A stretch of DNA of 64,000 nucleotides, taken from positions 16,607,532 through 16,671,531 of the forward strand of contig NC_054746.1 in assembly GCF_018143015.1 (NCBI RefSeq), written 5' to 3'. Position numbers and translations under genes: made by a program. The notes under the pieces are model-generated. The model was given only the letters and a program-made list of their open reading frames with translations. It searched no databases and was not told where the DNA came from. This document shows, piece after piece, positions 11,201 to 22,112 of this stretch. The first letter of the stretch is position 1; every line of letters starts with the position of its first letter. The stretch comes from Lytechinus variegatus (Eukaryota; Echinodermata; Echinoidea; Temnopleuroida; Toxopneustidae).

Positions 11201-12296
11201 AAATAAATAGATAAATAAATAAAAGTAAATAGATACATAAGTAAATATTAATTAATCAATTAATTAATTTGAATTAATCATGATTTGATTACGTGCATCA
11301 CTGTTATTTGAACAAGGGCTTTTGCAAATACCTCTGTAATTTCCTTTTTTAAATTACATCATATCGTTGCATCCCAATCCAGACTCTCGCCAGACTTATC
11401 CCCCCCCCCCACACACACACACGTTGGAGGAAGAAATAGAAGGAAAACAAGAAGAAAAGGGGAGAGAATTAAAGAAAGAAGAATCAGATAAAGAACGCAT
11501 TTTTATTTGGAAGACATAGTTTCGTTTATGTAGACATATTTTCTGTATGGAAATATGATTATAATATCAAGCAAATTACCATCATATCTTCTATTAATGA
11601 TCCATTAATATCATCGAAGTGTATTTTTTCATGTAGTATCATAAAGCACGAAAAGGGAAATATGTTCATAACGATCCGGCATTTCCCCTCATTTCGGTAT
11701 TCAAAGATATCGAGTTAAACATGATCTGTCACTATGAAGTAGAGTGCCATTAATTCCGGGCATTAATTTTGCATTATGATTTTGAAATAAAAGAAAATAA
11801 TGCATACATTGAGGTTTCCCTCTGAAATATATTACTTGTATTATGACTATAATTACATAAGCACATAAGCTTTAATGTCAACATTGCCATTCTCAGAAGA
11901 AAAAAAATCCGTTATGAAAATAATAATATATCATTTTTTAAAATGCCCACATTTTATAAAATAGGAAAGAAATATGTTATTGTATTATCTGACCTGTAAC
12001 ATATTTTGTCGACTAAAAGTGAAAACGTTTGAACCATCAGCAACAAAGTCGACAAGAGCGATACGTTCTTCAATGTAATCCTCGACATCATAATTGCCAA
12101 ATTGGCCTTCAAATGTTGGTATTCCTGACCCGACATAAAGGAATGGGTCATCTGGAGAATGGCGTATGAGTTCAACTCCATTCAGAGAAACACCAAAGTA
12201 AGTTGAGTTGGATCTGACGTCGAAGGCGTTTGTCGACGATATGACGACGACGACGATGACGACCAGAGCGAGGCAGTACGGTCGATTAACTGCCAT
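1039..12296 (-). CDS. SQ-1: secreted GH31 sulfoquinovosidase-like protein, 4 coding exons
   Basis: Predicted 705-aa retaining alpha-glycosidase of family GH31, sulfoquinovosidase type; the family hydrolyses alpha-sulfoquinovosides such as sulfoquinovosyl glycerol from the photosynthetic sulfolipid. Coding exons (minus strand): 12296-11994, 4776-4588, 3012-2641, 2292-1039, joined in phase 0 with GT-AG introns. Residues 1-24 are a signal peptide ending STNA. Residues 280-520 hold the catalytic barrel: nucleophile Asp418 in GWMADFGEYLP and acid/base Asp485 in WAGDQ. Gln300, Arg313, Trp316 and Tyr521 align with Q288, R301, W304 and Y508, the sulfonate-binding set of E. coli YihQ (numbering recalled from the family literature). 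Length is close to YihQ (678 aa). The start codon has A at -3 and G at +4. No ER-retention or membrane tail is seen, so secretion or lysosomal delivery is inferred. Substrate is inferred from the residues, not tested. Confidence 0.9.
2293..2640 (-). other. SQ-1 intron 3
   Basis: 348-nt phase-0 intron, GTGAGT...ACAG. No repeat or gene is recognised in it. Confidence 0.8.
2641..3012 (-). CDS. SQ-1 exon 3
   Basis: 124 codons, open throughout, from a TTTTCAACAG acceptor to a GAA|GTGAGT donor. It contains YYTTYWAQPTF, the family motif GRQPMPPEWIYNG and GVQGGTD. It is exactly as long as exon 3 of SQ-2 (372 nt). Confidence 0.9.
3013..4587 (-). other. SQ-1 intron 2
   Basis: 1575-nt phase-0 intron, GTAAGA...ACAG. 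Its middle is the foldback element at about 3785-4391, followed by a C-run and CT microsatellite at 4406-4436. The rest is AT-rich with nothing recognised. Confidence 0.8.
3785..4391. mobile_element. Foldback element (about 0.6 kb) in SQ-1 intron 2
   Basis: The two halves are imperfect reverse complements. CACCTCACAAATCCCC near 3802 pairs with the GATTTGTGAGGTGTC end near 4365; GAGTATGTTCTCCCAAATAATT near 3870 pairs with the AATTATTTGGGAGAATATTC segment near 4286. The inner parts around 3980 and 4180 also pair. It would form a very long hairpin in the pre-mRNA. No terminal target duplication was resolved. Confidence 0.6.
4588..4776 (-). CDS. SQ-1 exon 2
   Basis: 63 codons between an AAACTCAG acceptor and a CAA|GTAAGA donor, both phase 0. 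It encodes the beta-rich N-terminal domain with VFGGGSQF and MRGYKFPIWIQEQ, which match VYGGGEQF and MRGRTFPLWVQEQ in SQ-2. Confidence 0.88.
4821..5120. repeat. Tandem duplication, period about 147 bp
   Basis: TATACAGAAAAATATGTAAC starts at 4824 and again at 4971. Both copies continue through CAAAAGTGAAGAGT, TTCTGCTCGGAGTTGA and CATCAAAATC with a few differences. A GGACAATAAAGTTATTCAAT sequence follows at 5212-5231 and resembles the 3' tail of CR1/L2-type LINEs, so the duplicated block may be LINE 3' UTR. Confidence 0.65.
6652..7310. repeat. Four-unit tandem array with TGACCTTTGACCT (DR1) in units 2-4
   Basis: Units start near 6652, 6809, 6970 and 7151 with CCTCYGACTRCAGCATMACA and run about 157-181 bp. 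Each has CCATCTACCAT, GTTGAAAAGT, AGTCTTGCATGTAAA and a TGACCT-rich block. TGACCTTTGACCT is exact at 6947-6959, 7128-7140 and 7284-7296, and degenerate in unit 1. The flanks (CGAGACTTGGGGATCC before, CCTCCGAACTCTGTTCGG after) look like the rest of a larger dispersed repeat at about 6590-7500. Confidence 0.75.
7046..7093. repeat. Perfect 48-bp palindrome inside the tandem array
   Basis: The sequence from TGCGGAGTTAGG to CCTAACTCCGCA reads the same on both strands with no spacer; the centre is AGATCT at 7069/7070. Unit 3 of the array has a second, inverted copy of its own GTTAGGTGTCATAAGAG segment. Confidence 0.9.
8295..8472. mobile_element. TA-flanked palindromic MITE (178 bp)
   Basis: CACTCTTAAAAAGGATTGG at the left and its near-exact inverse at the right; the arms stay paired through GACCAATCTGTTAAT and GTCCGACCGATAAA almost to the centre. 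TA lies on both sides (8293-8294, 8473-8474), as for Tc1/mariner-mobilised MITEs. Confidence 0.85.
8929..9518. mobile_element. TTAA-type foldback MITE, copy A (590 bp)
   Basis: Arms share TCCCCACTTGTTCTTTTGTA, GAATATTCATGACGA and CAGCCCGG with copy B at 9826-10414. The right flank is TTAA (9519-9522); the left is decayed to TTGA. TTAA targets suggest piggyBac-type mobilisation. Confidence 0.7.
9826..10414. mobile_element. TTAA-flanked foldback MITE, copy B (589 bp)
   Basis: TTAA at 9822-9825 and 10415-10418. Arms begin AGTGATGGTCCGGGCTGAAA and end with the inverse, and pair over more than 200 bp each, including AAAATCGGATAACAAATAA and TGACATCATCAG. No coding potential. Confidence 0.85.
11994..12296 (-). 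CDS. SQ-1 exon 1 (signal peptide and N-terminal domain start)
   Basis: 101 codons from the ATG at 12296 to a CAG|GTCAGA donor. The first 24 residues have the n-h-c layout of a signal peptide: MAVNRPY, then a Leu/Val/Ile core, then SSTNA. The following intron of 7.2 kb (4777-11993) is packed with repeats. Confidence 0.85.
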
Positions 12297-12778
12297 GGTT
12301 GGAGAGTTTCAACAAGACGATATCGACTGAATTCTGTATTCTGATAAAGTATATCCCTTGTGACGGTCTGACCGCCCCGCGTCGAATTCGTGTCAAGAGT
12401 GAGCATAGCAAAGTTGCTGCGTGGATTATGATTACGAGCAAGCACATTTGCTCTCTGAGTTGGTTTAGGGTTTGGGGGATAAGGAGATTTGTTTACGAGT
12501 TTCAACCTTGTCTATGCCTGCATGGGGTTAAAATGTAATTTATGAACTCTTTATCTATACTCCTCGGATACCATAAGATCCCGCATAAGATAAATATTTG
12601 AGTTCAGTCATGAGCTTTATAGTGACCGAAGACCTAAGTTTGTTTGCTCTGCCTGAAAGAGTAGTAGAGTAATAGTTCTAAAATATGTCATTTATATAAA
12701 ATGTATTTTATAAATATTTGAATTTCGTGAAACCTGTAAGGTCTGTCGATACCCTTTATCATTATTACACACACACAA

Positions 12779-14154
12779 CCGCGTAGCCAGGATTTCATTA
12801 TGGAGGGGGCGGTAAATGCACGCGAAGCGTGCCAACCAAAGGTGCCAACACTTACAGAGCGCGTGCAGGGAGGGGGAGTTTCCCCCTCCCGCGCGAAGCT
12901 TTTGGTGTTTCATAAATTAAAATGAAAGGGAACCGTCTCTCTTGTCTCTAGTGCCTATATCAGCTCCAATTCAGTCGACTTTATTGTGATTTTGAACATT
13001 TCATGAACCTTAATTAATTTTCAAAAAGTGATTGTGAACGCACAAAAAAGGAATACATTGGAGGAAATTAGAATAATAATACCCTCGCGCGAAGCGCGGA
13101 AGCTAAAGCGTTTTATCAATTGTTTTGCCATGAAAATTAGGGTCCCGACTAAAGGGTCTTCTCAAAGATATATTGAATACTTCCCTTGGAAAGATCAGAT
13201 TTGATTACAAACAATTAAGCGACAGTGCATATCTTTAACTCGCAAAACAGAGGAGAAGAAGTGTATATATGCCGGGAGAAAGATATTCAGCCCCGCGCAG
13301 AGCACTGCAGTGAAACTCTAAAATTTCAAAGGGCAGACGTTTCATCAAATGCAGATACCTCTAATACCGCCATCGGCTCTAATTTTCTAAGATTATTGAA
13401 CTTCTTTACGAGGAACTAGTGCGCAAAAAGTTGAAACTTCTGTGATTTATTGAAATTAAATAAAAAAGAGGATTCCTAATTTCTTTGACTTATCCTGAAG
13501 TGCTTCATTTTTAATTGTAAAGAAACTTAAGTGTCATTCAAAATTTCGAAGTGAGGGCGCAAAACAGGGTAGGAGATGAATGTGAAGGGAAATGACATGA
13601 AGTTTAATAGAATTTGATAAAAAAATATTTTACTTCTTTATTTAATACGACGCGAATTTTAGGAACCTGTTTGCCCCAAAATTATGGTTGTTTAGTAATG
13701 AGCTGAAAAGCAGGAGAAGTTGACTTTATGGAGGTGATGGCAGAAATTGATATAAAATTTTACCCGCCCGGAGCCGACCCGACCAGAAGTTGCGCGATCA
13801 ATTTAAAAAAAGATAACTTCATAACTTTGGCCTAACCTTACTCTAACTCCATGCCCTATACATTTGAACTTGAACCAGTAAGAAACACATTTACCTGAGG
13901 TGGAAAAAGAGGGTTAGACAAAGGATGGGGGAAACAATGGAGAATTGCAATATTGTCATTTAACCGCTCGCAGCTCGGAAGAAAAATTCATATATAAATT
14001 TATCTTTTAAGAAAAAAAAAGAATAAAAAGAAAAAAAAACACAAAGCTACCTTTCTTCCCTTTCCTCCCTTCCCGTTTTCTTTTCTCTCTTTTTCCCCTT
14101 CTTTTTTATTATTTTTTTTTTGGGGGGGGCGACCGCCCCCTGGCTTCGCGCCTG
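12779..14154 (+). mobile_element. GC-ended dispersed repeat, copy 1 (about 1.4 kb)
   Basis: Begins CCGCGTAGCCAGGATTTC and ends GGCTTCGCGCCTG. It contains CCCTCGCGCGAAGCGCGGAAG and a TTTTATCAATTGTTTTGCC stretch. Copy 2 is the inverted block 49434-50842. Flanks ACACACAA and ACACACCC may be a worn 8-bp target duplication. Small ORFs inside are not conserved between the copies. Confidence 0.75.
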
Positions 14155-14544
14155 ACACACCCTCCCTCCCTCCTCACACAAACGCGCACTCAAACATGAT
14201 CAATTTCTATATAAAAAAAATTAAAAGACGTGCACACGTTGTATCAATAATGCGTGAAACATTTTCATTTATTGATTAATAATGTAGATAAAAATGCCCT
14301 GGCCAAGGGCTGTGCCGGGAAACCAACCCGACGGTTTAGCCATAATAGCTCTATGGTTTAGCAGATCGATCGAGACTCCAACTCCGAGTCCCGCTGAAAG
14401 CCCATTTTCGCAACATCTTAGTTCTCCCGCTTGAGATTAAATAACTCCCGCCCAGGTTGTCAGTATCTCGCTTAAGATGTATTTTCTCCCGCCCAAACAT
14501 CTTTAAAAAATTGGAAATGAATGTTTATATCCAAGCCGATTTTC

Positions 14545-15124
14545 AAGTCCCCAAAGAAATGTTGATTTGAATAAGAGAAAAATTCAACTAGCAAAATGCT
14601 GAAAATTTGATCCAAATCGGATGTAACATAAGAAAGTGAAGACATTTTTAAGTTTTGCGTATTTTTAACAAAAGAGTGATATGCAAACAACTCAGTGACA
14701 TGCAAATATGACAGTCGATGATGTCCCTCACTATTTCTTTTTATTTTCGTTGTTTGAATTATACAATATTTCATTTTTTTTACAGATTTGACATTGAGGA
14801 CAAACTTAACTGAATCGTAGTAAACAATGCTAATTCCACATGCTCAGGGAAGAATCAATCGTTGTTTCACTTGACAATGAGGAGAATATTCTATATTTCA
14901 TATAATAAAATACAAAAGAAATAGTGAGTGGATGACGTCATCAGTCTTCTCATTTGCATACCCACCAGAATGTGCATATCTGTTTTGTCAAATTAAGCGA
15001 AACTTTAGGCCTATGTCATAACTTTCTTATTTTGCATTCGATTTTGATGAAATTTTCAATGTAATGCTTGTTGGATTTCTCTCTTTTTATTCATATCAAC
15101 TTTTTGTTGGGGTGGACTTGTCCT
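14545..15124. mobile_element. TTAA-family foldback MITE, AAGTCCACC subtype
   Basis: Left arm CAAGTCCCCAAAGAAATGTT and right arm AACTTTTTGTTGGGGTGGAC; inner arms share AATCGGATGTAACATAAGAA with their inverse and ACTATTTCTTTT. Close kin of 60463-61083. The flanking TTAA is not preserved. Confidence 0.65.
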
Positions 15125-15650
15125 AGAGCGTCAACGCTGTGCATCTCGTAAATGTTTGGCATGCATGCATGTATATATAGGCCTACTTCTAATGAAATAT
15201 AGAAGAGGACGTGTAAAGCGTGCACCATTTACTATCTAACATTATATCTCACATTGTTTATTGAATTGATTTGAAAAATACTATACATAATTAGAATTTA
15301 AAAGTTATAAGTTTCTTGATTTTGGTTTCTGAGAATACTATGTGAAATAATTGGAGAAAGCAGTTAAATTGGTAACCAACGTGGTGCAATCTTACTCCAA
15401 TAGATATGGAAATGTCAATTATAAGGTGAGGCCCTAGTATTTATAAGATGTATTCACTTGTATACAAAAGGTATCACAACTTATGTATGGTTATGAATTT
15501 AATATGCATGCATGAATATCTATATATGAAAAAAAAGTTTTTTTACGCCAAAATGTATTTTGATTAATTGCATTATTTACTGAGTGCCATCACATTGAAA
15601 AAGACCGTCACAGAGATATCACGAAAGAGCATCTATAGCAGAACCCTATA

Positions 15651-16429
15651 CAGTGCGTCCCAAAAAAAACGAAACCGAGATTTGGCGATGATTTATCATA
15701 ACTTTATCATAAATAAGATAGACAAATGACCTATCAATGTAAAGCTTAGAATCTCCTCTTTCATCTGGTATTACTTAGATTATTCCTCATTCACGCATGA
15801 GTGAGTAAAAACAATTCGAAGAGAGGATGCCAAAAACTCACTTGGCGGGGGGTATCTGAATTTCAAAAAGAAAATCACATGACTAAAAGGTTCAATATCT
15901 GCTCTTTTCTTTGATACCTTAATCACAGAAAATGGTCGAGAATTAAAAAAGTTATGATCCCTCGAAATAATGCTTGTATTTTCCCACAGAAGCTATCGCA
16001 CGGTAACAAAAGACTTCATGCATGGCTGATCGTCAACAAAACGGAGTGTCGAGTTTGAACGCTAGCCTGTAAAACCTCTTCATTTTCTGAAATTATTGAA
16101 ATTCAAGCCTTATTTCAAATAACCAGAACTTTGTTATTTCTTGACCATTTTCTGTAATTGAGGTATGAAATTAAAGAGCAGATATTGAACTTTTTAAAAA
16201 TGTGGTTTTCTTTTTAAAACACAGATACGGCCCGCCAAGTGACTTTTTGGTATCCCCTTTTCAAATTGTTTTTGCTCACTCATGCGTGAATGAGAAATAA
16301 TCTAAGTAATACCAGATGAAAGAGGAGGTTCTAAGCTTTAAATTGGTAGGTCATTTATCTAATCTATTTATGATTAAGTTATGATAAATGATCGCTAAAT
16401 CTCGGTTTCGTTTATTCTGGGACGCACTG
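15651..16429. mobile_element. TA-flanked foldback element with CAGTGCGTCCCA ends (779 bp)
   Basis: Inverted ends CAGTGCGTCCCA...AACGAAACCGAGAT; TA at 15649-15650 and 16430-16431. Both arms are over 200 bp and include TTATCATAACTTTATCAT and CTCATTCACGCATGAGTGAG, which is itself palindromic. No transposase, so non-autonomous and probably Tc1/mariner-mobilised. Confidence 0.85.
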
Positions 16430-17744
16430 TATAGAGCTAAGGGCTTGACCACGGCCCAAAGAAGAAAGAAAGAAAGAAATATTGACAAATACATTATTAG
16501 AAGCACATTTGATATGTAAAGCGTGCCCATATCGATTGTGCCGACTATACGGATAAGAGGGAGAAAAAAAATAAATTCTTAATGTAATCAACACATATCA
16601 ATTATGTGCGAAAGGAATAAGTAAAAAAATCGTGTTTTACCATTTTATAAATTAAAAATAGAAAATGAAAATGTTTGTGCATTATTCGGATCCTATTTTA
16701 TGAAATTTTATTAGGAGTACGTCGTATTTAAAGCCTTCTTCTTCAACCTTTCTTCAATTATAGTTTTATCTTCTTTCCGTGACGGAGAATATATTTCATT
16801 ATTTATTCATCCATCTCTAGCATATTATGTTGAGGTGTTAGCGGTTAATTTTGTTATATAATTTTCAGTATTTTTTTTGTAATGGACGCATGATCTACTG
16901 AGACAGGCCCTTATTGTGGGTGGTGACATCCGAAAGCTGAAGAGTGGGCGCGGTCCGGTATACGGCGGTAAGTTAATCTGCTGTCCCTTCACTCGAGTGA
17001 AGGGTCTGAATTGCAGCCTACTACAGTAATGCCTTGTAGACTGAAGGCCCTCACAGAAAGTTTTGCATGTGCTAGTCTTTGCGTGGAGGCACATTGTAGA
17101 TTAAAGTTCCAATCAGGGTCTGGGCCTGCAGACTAGCGGTAGGTGGTAATGGGAGAAAGAGGCAAAAAGAAACGGGAAATGAAGGTAGAGCCAAAGCCTA
17201 AATTGGAAAATCAGATTATGAAGGGACAAGAACACACCGGGCTGCCGAGGATTGAAAAATATTAAGATCGGGAAGAAAGGTGGATTGCGTCTATTTAATT
17301 ATATAAGCTTGCTTAATTTCATTCAATAATGGTCGCAATCGGGGCAAAAAAAAATCCCTAGCCAAGGGCTTGTTATATCTCCCTATAATAACCTATCTTA
17401 ACCTGAAGTAAAGCTTTACGCTTGCGAGATACGTAATTTAAGCATGTTTACTTTGGCTGAAGTATACTATCACAATAATTAGAATTTGATTTAAAAATCA
17501 TTTTAAAAGGCCAATTTTTTCTGGCTCGCTCGGCACGCTGGCGACTGTTACAAATTTTTCCACATTTGCTATGTTGTGCTGCCTCAAATTATTTCGTTTA
17601 TTCCGCAACTGCGTTGAAGTTAATATGTGTGGTATATGTTCCCTCGATTTGATTAAAAAAAGAGGCCATATTCCGGATGCTTCGCCCCAGACCAATGGCG
17701 GTGGCAAGGGGACAGTGAGTTGCCCCCCCCCCCCGAAATTTTGG

Positions 17745-19073
17745 CAGTGGCGTAGCTAGGATTTTTTTTCCGGGGGGACTGGGGATCCTTGCTTTTTCGG
17801 GGGGGGGGGGGGCATGCACCGGCCATTTTTTCCGATGTGTATGTGTCACAAGGGCGGATCCGACTCTCGCCGGGACGGGGCCCGAAATTATCTTCACCTA
17901 TATTTTTCCCCGATCAGTCACTTCTTAGTTTTATTCTTATAAAACAACATAAACATGAAATAATCTCATAAGCCTTAGCCTTATAAAAAAGTGTGAGCGC
18001 GAAGTGCGAGTGATTTTTCTTATTTTTATTTTTACTTTCATGTACTTTGTCCCAAAAATTTAATGTTCTGGGCAATGTTATGTGTGATCCTGAACAAGAT
18101 TCGTATGTAACTAGATGGTTACTGCGAACGCCAAGCACGAGCAAAAATTTGTATGAACTGTTTTAGCATTATTTAAAAGGGACCTGTTAAGGATCGACTG
18201 CTTACAGTTACCCACGAAGACGGTATATATTTCAATAATGCGAGCGCGAAGCGCGAGCAAATTTTTTTGACATTCCGACTTAAAAAATGGTAATTCTAAG
18301 CACTTTTTTGTATTTATAAATCGGATAGGTATGTAACTATATATGCGAGTTCAAAGCGCGAGAGGAAGAAAATTGAGATTTTAGACCTAAAAGCAGGACA
18401 CTCTATTCATATTTTGTAAATCATCAATAGGATATAGTTAATTGGGTATCATTAATAATGCGATCGTGAAGCGATTCTGATGTGAAACTTGATAATTAAA
18501 GTACATTTTGAATAAACGACATGCAGGCTATCGCGCATGTTTTAGATTTAGACCTAGAATCTGGGCATTCTGAATACATTAGTTTAATGGAAAATTATGG
18601 AATACACGTAGACAATATGAACTTGGCAAATCAAACAATGTGAACGCAGCGTGAGCTTCAAATGCTCATGTAGACCATAAAACGGACATTTTACAGAGCA
18701 CTTAAATTTGTAAATGAAAAAAAAAATAATGAAAGCTCGATATCCGAGCTAAAATATGTTTTGTATATTGACTTCAAAACTTGCTCCATATCAGCCTGTT
18801 GAGCAAGATATGGCTCTCATCGAACAGGCAATTCTGGCGCGAAGCGCAAGCAAAAATTTTATATAGTAATATGAAAGTTTTTTTTTGCAAGTTAGTCTTC
18901 CCCTCACATTATTTCATTCACTCGTCTTCCTCCTCTTATTTTTCTCTTCTTTTTTTCTTCTGTCTTTCTTCTTCTTTTCCTTTTTCTTTTCTTCTTTCTC
19001 CCTTTTTTTGCTCTGCCAATTTTTTTCTGGGGGGCACGTGCCCCCCAGGCCCCCGTAGCTAGCTACGCCACTG
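17745..19073. mobile_element. CAGTGGCGTAGCTAGG-ended repeat with GCGCGAAGCGCGAGC motifs
   Basis: Inverted ends CAGTGGCGTAGCTAG / CTAGCTACGCCACTG. The interior repeats a GCGCGAAGCGCGAGC-like word at roughly 110-120-bp steps (near 17995, 18125, 18240, 18346, 18460, 18643 and 18836). A G-run sits near 17800 and a pyrimidine tract at 18900-19030. No clear target duplication; CAGTG ends suggest hAT, with low certainty. No transposase. Confidence 0.65.
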
Positions 19074-19243
19074 TTTTGAAAAGTACAAAAGTATACACTA
19101 ATTTATCACTACTTTAAAAGTACTGGTACTTCATAACAGCTTTTTCCTTCTTTAAATTTTGAAAATTTTCTAAACCCATTAGTTGTTTTAGCGAGGTACA
19201 CATCCTGCGTATTATAAATTTCCTCTTCTTTTTTTTTTACCTC

Positions 19244-19262
19244 CCCCCCCCCCCCCCCCCCC
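19244..19262. repeat. C homopolymer run
   Basis: About 19 consecutive C on the plus strand, with a G-run 20 nt later (near 19287). The spot is prone to assembly error. Confidence 0.8.
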
Positions 19263-20221
19263 CTTTTTGTTTTGCTCCGCAGAAGGGGGGGGGGGCGTAT
19301 ACTGATTCTTCATGCACTATGCTGTATACGTTGCGCTGCGTAGCTATATCGATAGCCTATTATAGCCCGCTAGCTAGCGCTTGCCCGGCCGGCCCGGTCG
19401 ATACGAAGACGTCCCTCGGATCAAGATATTTTGTGAGTAGGCCTACTAACGGTAATATTTTCTAATCATACGAAATAGCCAACGAATCACTAAATTTCTA
19501 AAAATTTCATTTCATGATATAATTCGGATAAAGTGATGGTCCTTGTTGCAATGTAGTGATGTTAATTATAACATGATTATAGCCTGTGTGCTGTGTAAGT
19601 TAACATGATGAGGTTTTGGTTACACTACATCTACAGTAACGGTACCGTACACTTCACAACCGATACCGCTACATTACGGCGCCAGCGCTACTACACAGCT
19701 ACCCGTCGATCCCGTATAATATAGCGTATTGTACCGGTACCGTACATAGCGGGTAGCGGTGCAGTGAAGTGTGAAACTGACTGGAGCTCCTGCCTGGGTT
19801 AACCAATACCCAGTCACTAGTCGTGTCCAGGCGACCAATTCTAGTAAGTCATTTGGAAAAATTTACAAGCGAAGTTTCATCAATTTTTAGTACAAAATAT
19901 TAGGAAATATTATAGAGAACAAAATAGAATATGATTACAACTATTGAATTAATATAATAATTGTTAGTGTAAATAGATCGACAAAAAGACATGAAACTTG
20001 AAAGAAGGCTTCAAAAATGTAAAGTGCACCTGATGACCCCCCATCCTACACAGTACATGAACCATCATGTGAGTTAAAAGGGCATGCCAATAATAGAACT
20101 ACTCCTCGGGCAGGGTGACCAGATTTCACAAAATGAAATACGGGACAATCGACAAACAAAAATAAGCAAAGGAGGCTACACAGTGTTAGACTTGTGAAAC
20201 AAATGTTTGGAAGGGAGGGTG

Positions 20222-20885
20222 AACGAAAGAATGAAGGAGAAAAAGAAAAAAGAGATGAATTTAGAAGAAAAAAAAATGAAGGGGAAAATGAAAGAAAAAA
20301 AGAAAATAAAAGAAAGTTAAAATAGAAGAGAGAAAAAAGATTTTCCATCATTCTTGGAAATGAATATGGGAAGATGAAGAAATGTGTGAAAGACAAAAAG
20401 GAGAGAAAGGAAAAAAGAACGAAAAAAAGAGGATGCAGAAAGAATGAAGGAAAGAGAAATGTTTCCTTCATTCTTTGAAAGAAAGAAAAAAACAGAAAAG
20501 GAGGATGAAAGGAAGGGAAAGAAAGAATCAGTGAAAAAAATTAGAAGGAAAAGACAAAATAAAGAATGAAAGAAAAGAGGGGAGAGAGGGCAGAATGAAA
20601 AGAGAAAATAATGTAAGGAAAGAAAGAACGAAAAGAAAAGGGAGAGGAAGGGAGAAGGAAGCAAAGAAAAGTTTAAGGAAAGAAAGAATAAAGGAAATAA
20701 AAAAAAGGAAATTTAATAAAGAAGGAAAGTAATAGAAAGAAGTAAAGAAAGAAAAATGAACACAGAGAGGAAGGTTCAGGAAAGACAGATAGGAGGAAAT
20801 AAAGATAGAAGGAACAAAAAAGGGCAAGCAGGAAAGAGAAGGATGAAGAAAGAAGGATAGAAAAGAAAAAAAAGGAAAAGTTTAA
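20222..20885. repeat. 0.66-kb purine-rich tract
   Basis: The plus strand is almost only A and G, built from GAAAGAAAG, GGAAGG and AAAAAGG words. The minus-strand Phe/Ser/Leu-rich open frames across it are a result of this composition and are not genes. Such tracts can form triplex (H-) DNA. Confidence 0.85.
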
Positions 20886-21282
20886 AATTAAAGCAAACAA
20901 AATCCAATCATCTAACAAAATGTGTTTTAAATATATTTTTAAAAATAGAAAAACTAAAATATTTTATAAATGAATAAAATTTCAAAGTAAAACATTGTCA
21001 ACTTTAAAATTAGATGAAACATCGTGACATCAATCTTGAACAATCTTGACTTAAAACGAAAGCTGAACTAGATATGGAAACTCCATAACTTGTTCCTCCG
21101 ATTACATCTCCAAATCAGTAATCTGAGAATCCATAATATCATTGTACAAATTTCCTGCCGATTTTGTGATTATTTTGGTGGAAAAGCTGTTTATCATGTC
21201 ATTGTTTGCACCAATGAAAATTCCTAAATTATACAAATTATTAATGAAGTATAATTAGAATTCTATTTAATAATAAGAAGTA

Positions 21283-21418
21283 CAAGTCGAAGAGGTTAGC
21301 ATATCCCAGGTGTTCAGGCAGTGGAATCACACAAAGGAGTTTCAAAGTAATTTAAAATTCAAATGAGGCATCGAGCCCGAGTCTCTATAAAAGGACCCGC
21401 TGTCCGTACGGTATTCAT
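21283..21418 (+). repeat. DIRS inverted terminal repeat, 3' side of the element
   Basis: Inverse of 26096-26233 with few differences; shares TTAGCATATCCCAGGTGTTC and GACCCGCTGTCCGTACGG. Confidence 0.9.
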
Positions 21419-21734
21419 CGTTCAAAGTAGATTGAAGGTTTAAAGAAGGTAAGAACAAAGAAGAAAGAAAGTTGATAGATAAATATTTTCTTCCTTCACA
21501 AAAGGGAGAAAACACTCCCACTGTATCGTATTTTATTCATATAACAATCAAATCACTTTTAGCATACCCTCAGACAATCTTTCATTCATGTTGAGAATTC
21601 ACTCAAGTACAAAAAGCATTCTTTCATGATAAGATATCACACACACAACAGACTTTGTCATCTTCTGTGCTGAATACGACATGAAAGGGAGGGGAAACAG
21701 AAGGAAAATATTTCCTGATTGTGAAAAGGGTGGG

Positions 21735-21852
21735 ACCTCTTCGACTTGTACTTCTTATTATTAAATAGAATTCTAATTATACTTCATTAATAATTTGTAT
21801 AATTTAGGAATTCTATTACATAACACTCGTACAAGTCTTCGGAGGTTAGCAT
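21735..21852. repeat. DIRS internal complementary region
   Basis: Left half is the inverse of the left tip (21219-21297); right half is the inverse of the right tip (26219-26249). They join at TTTAGGAATTCTATTACA. In DIRS elements this region templates circle closure during reverse transcription. Confidence 0.9.
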
Positions 21853-22112
21853 CTTCAAAGCAATCACACACAGAAGATGGCATGTTAAATCTGACGAAGA
21901 TAAAAAGCACATTGAAACAATTAGATTATTTATTGAAGTTTATTTCATGCAGTCTCAATGCCGTGAGAACACGTTAAACTGATTTTTCTTCTTCAATTCC
22001 TTTCTTATTTGTTTATTCTCCAAAAATAAATACACAGAAAAGGAAAACAGTAAAAATTCCTTACAAACAAGGACTCTCGTTTGTATAATGGAAACTACAT
22101 AAAAATGATCAT

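Larger units (their letters stand above)
4777..11993 (-). other. SQ-1 intron 1
   Basis: 7.2-kb phase-0 intron, GTCAGA...CTCAG. It holds the 147-bp duplication (4821-5120), a pyrimidine-rich stretch (5940-6480), the DR1-bearing tandem array (6652-7310), the ACAT element with nested MITEs (7517-9655) and a further foldback (9826-10414). The part from 10430 to 11990 is AT-rich with short (TA)n, AAAT and CA runs; no gene is seen there. Confidence 0.75.

Noticed and set aside
17745..19073. 8-bp target duplication for the CAGTGGCGTAGC element
   Set aside because: Flanks AATTTTGG and TTTTGAAA share only TTTTG out of register; not accepted as a duplication.
20046..20918. Several minus-strand Ser/Phe/Leu-rich open frames
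   Set aside because: Products of the purine tract; they overlap in all frames and show no conserved motif.
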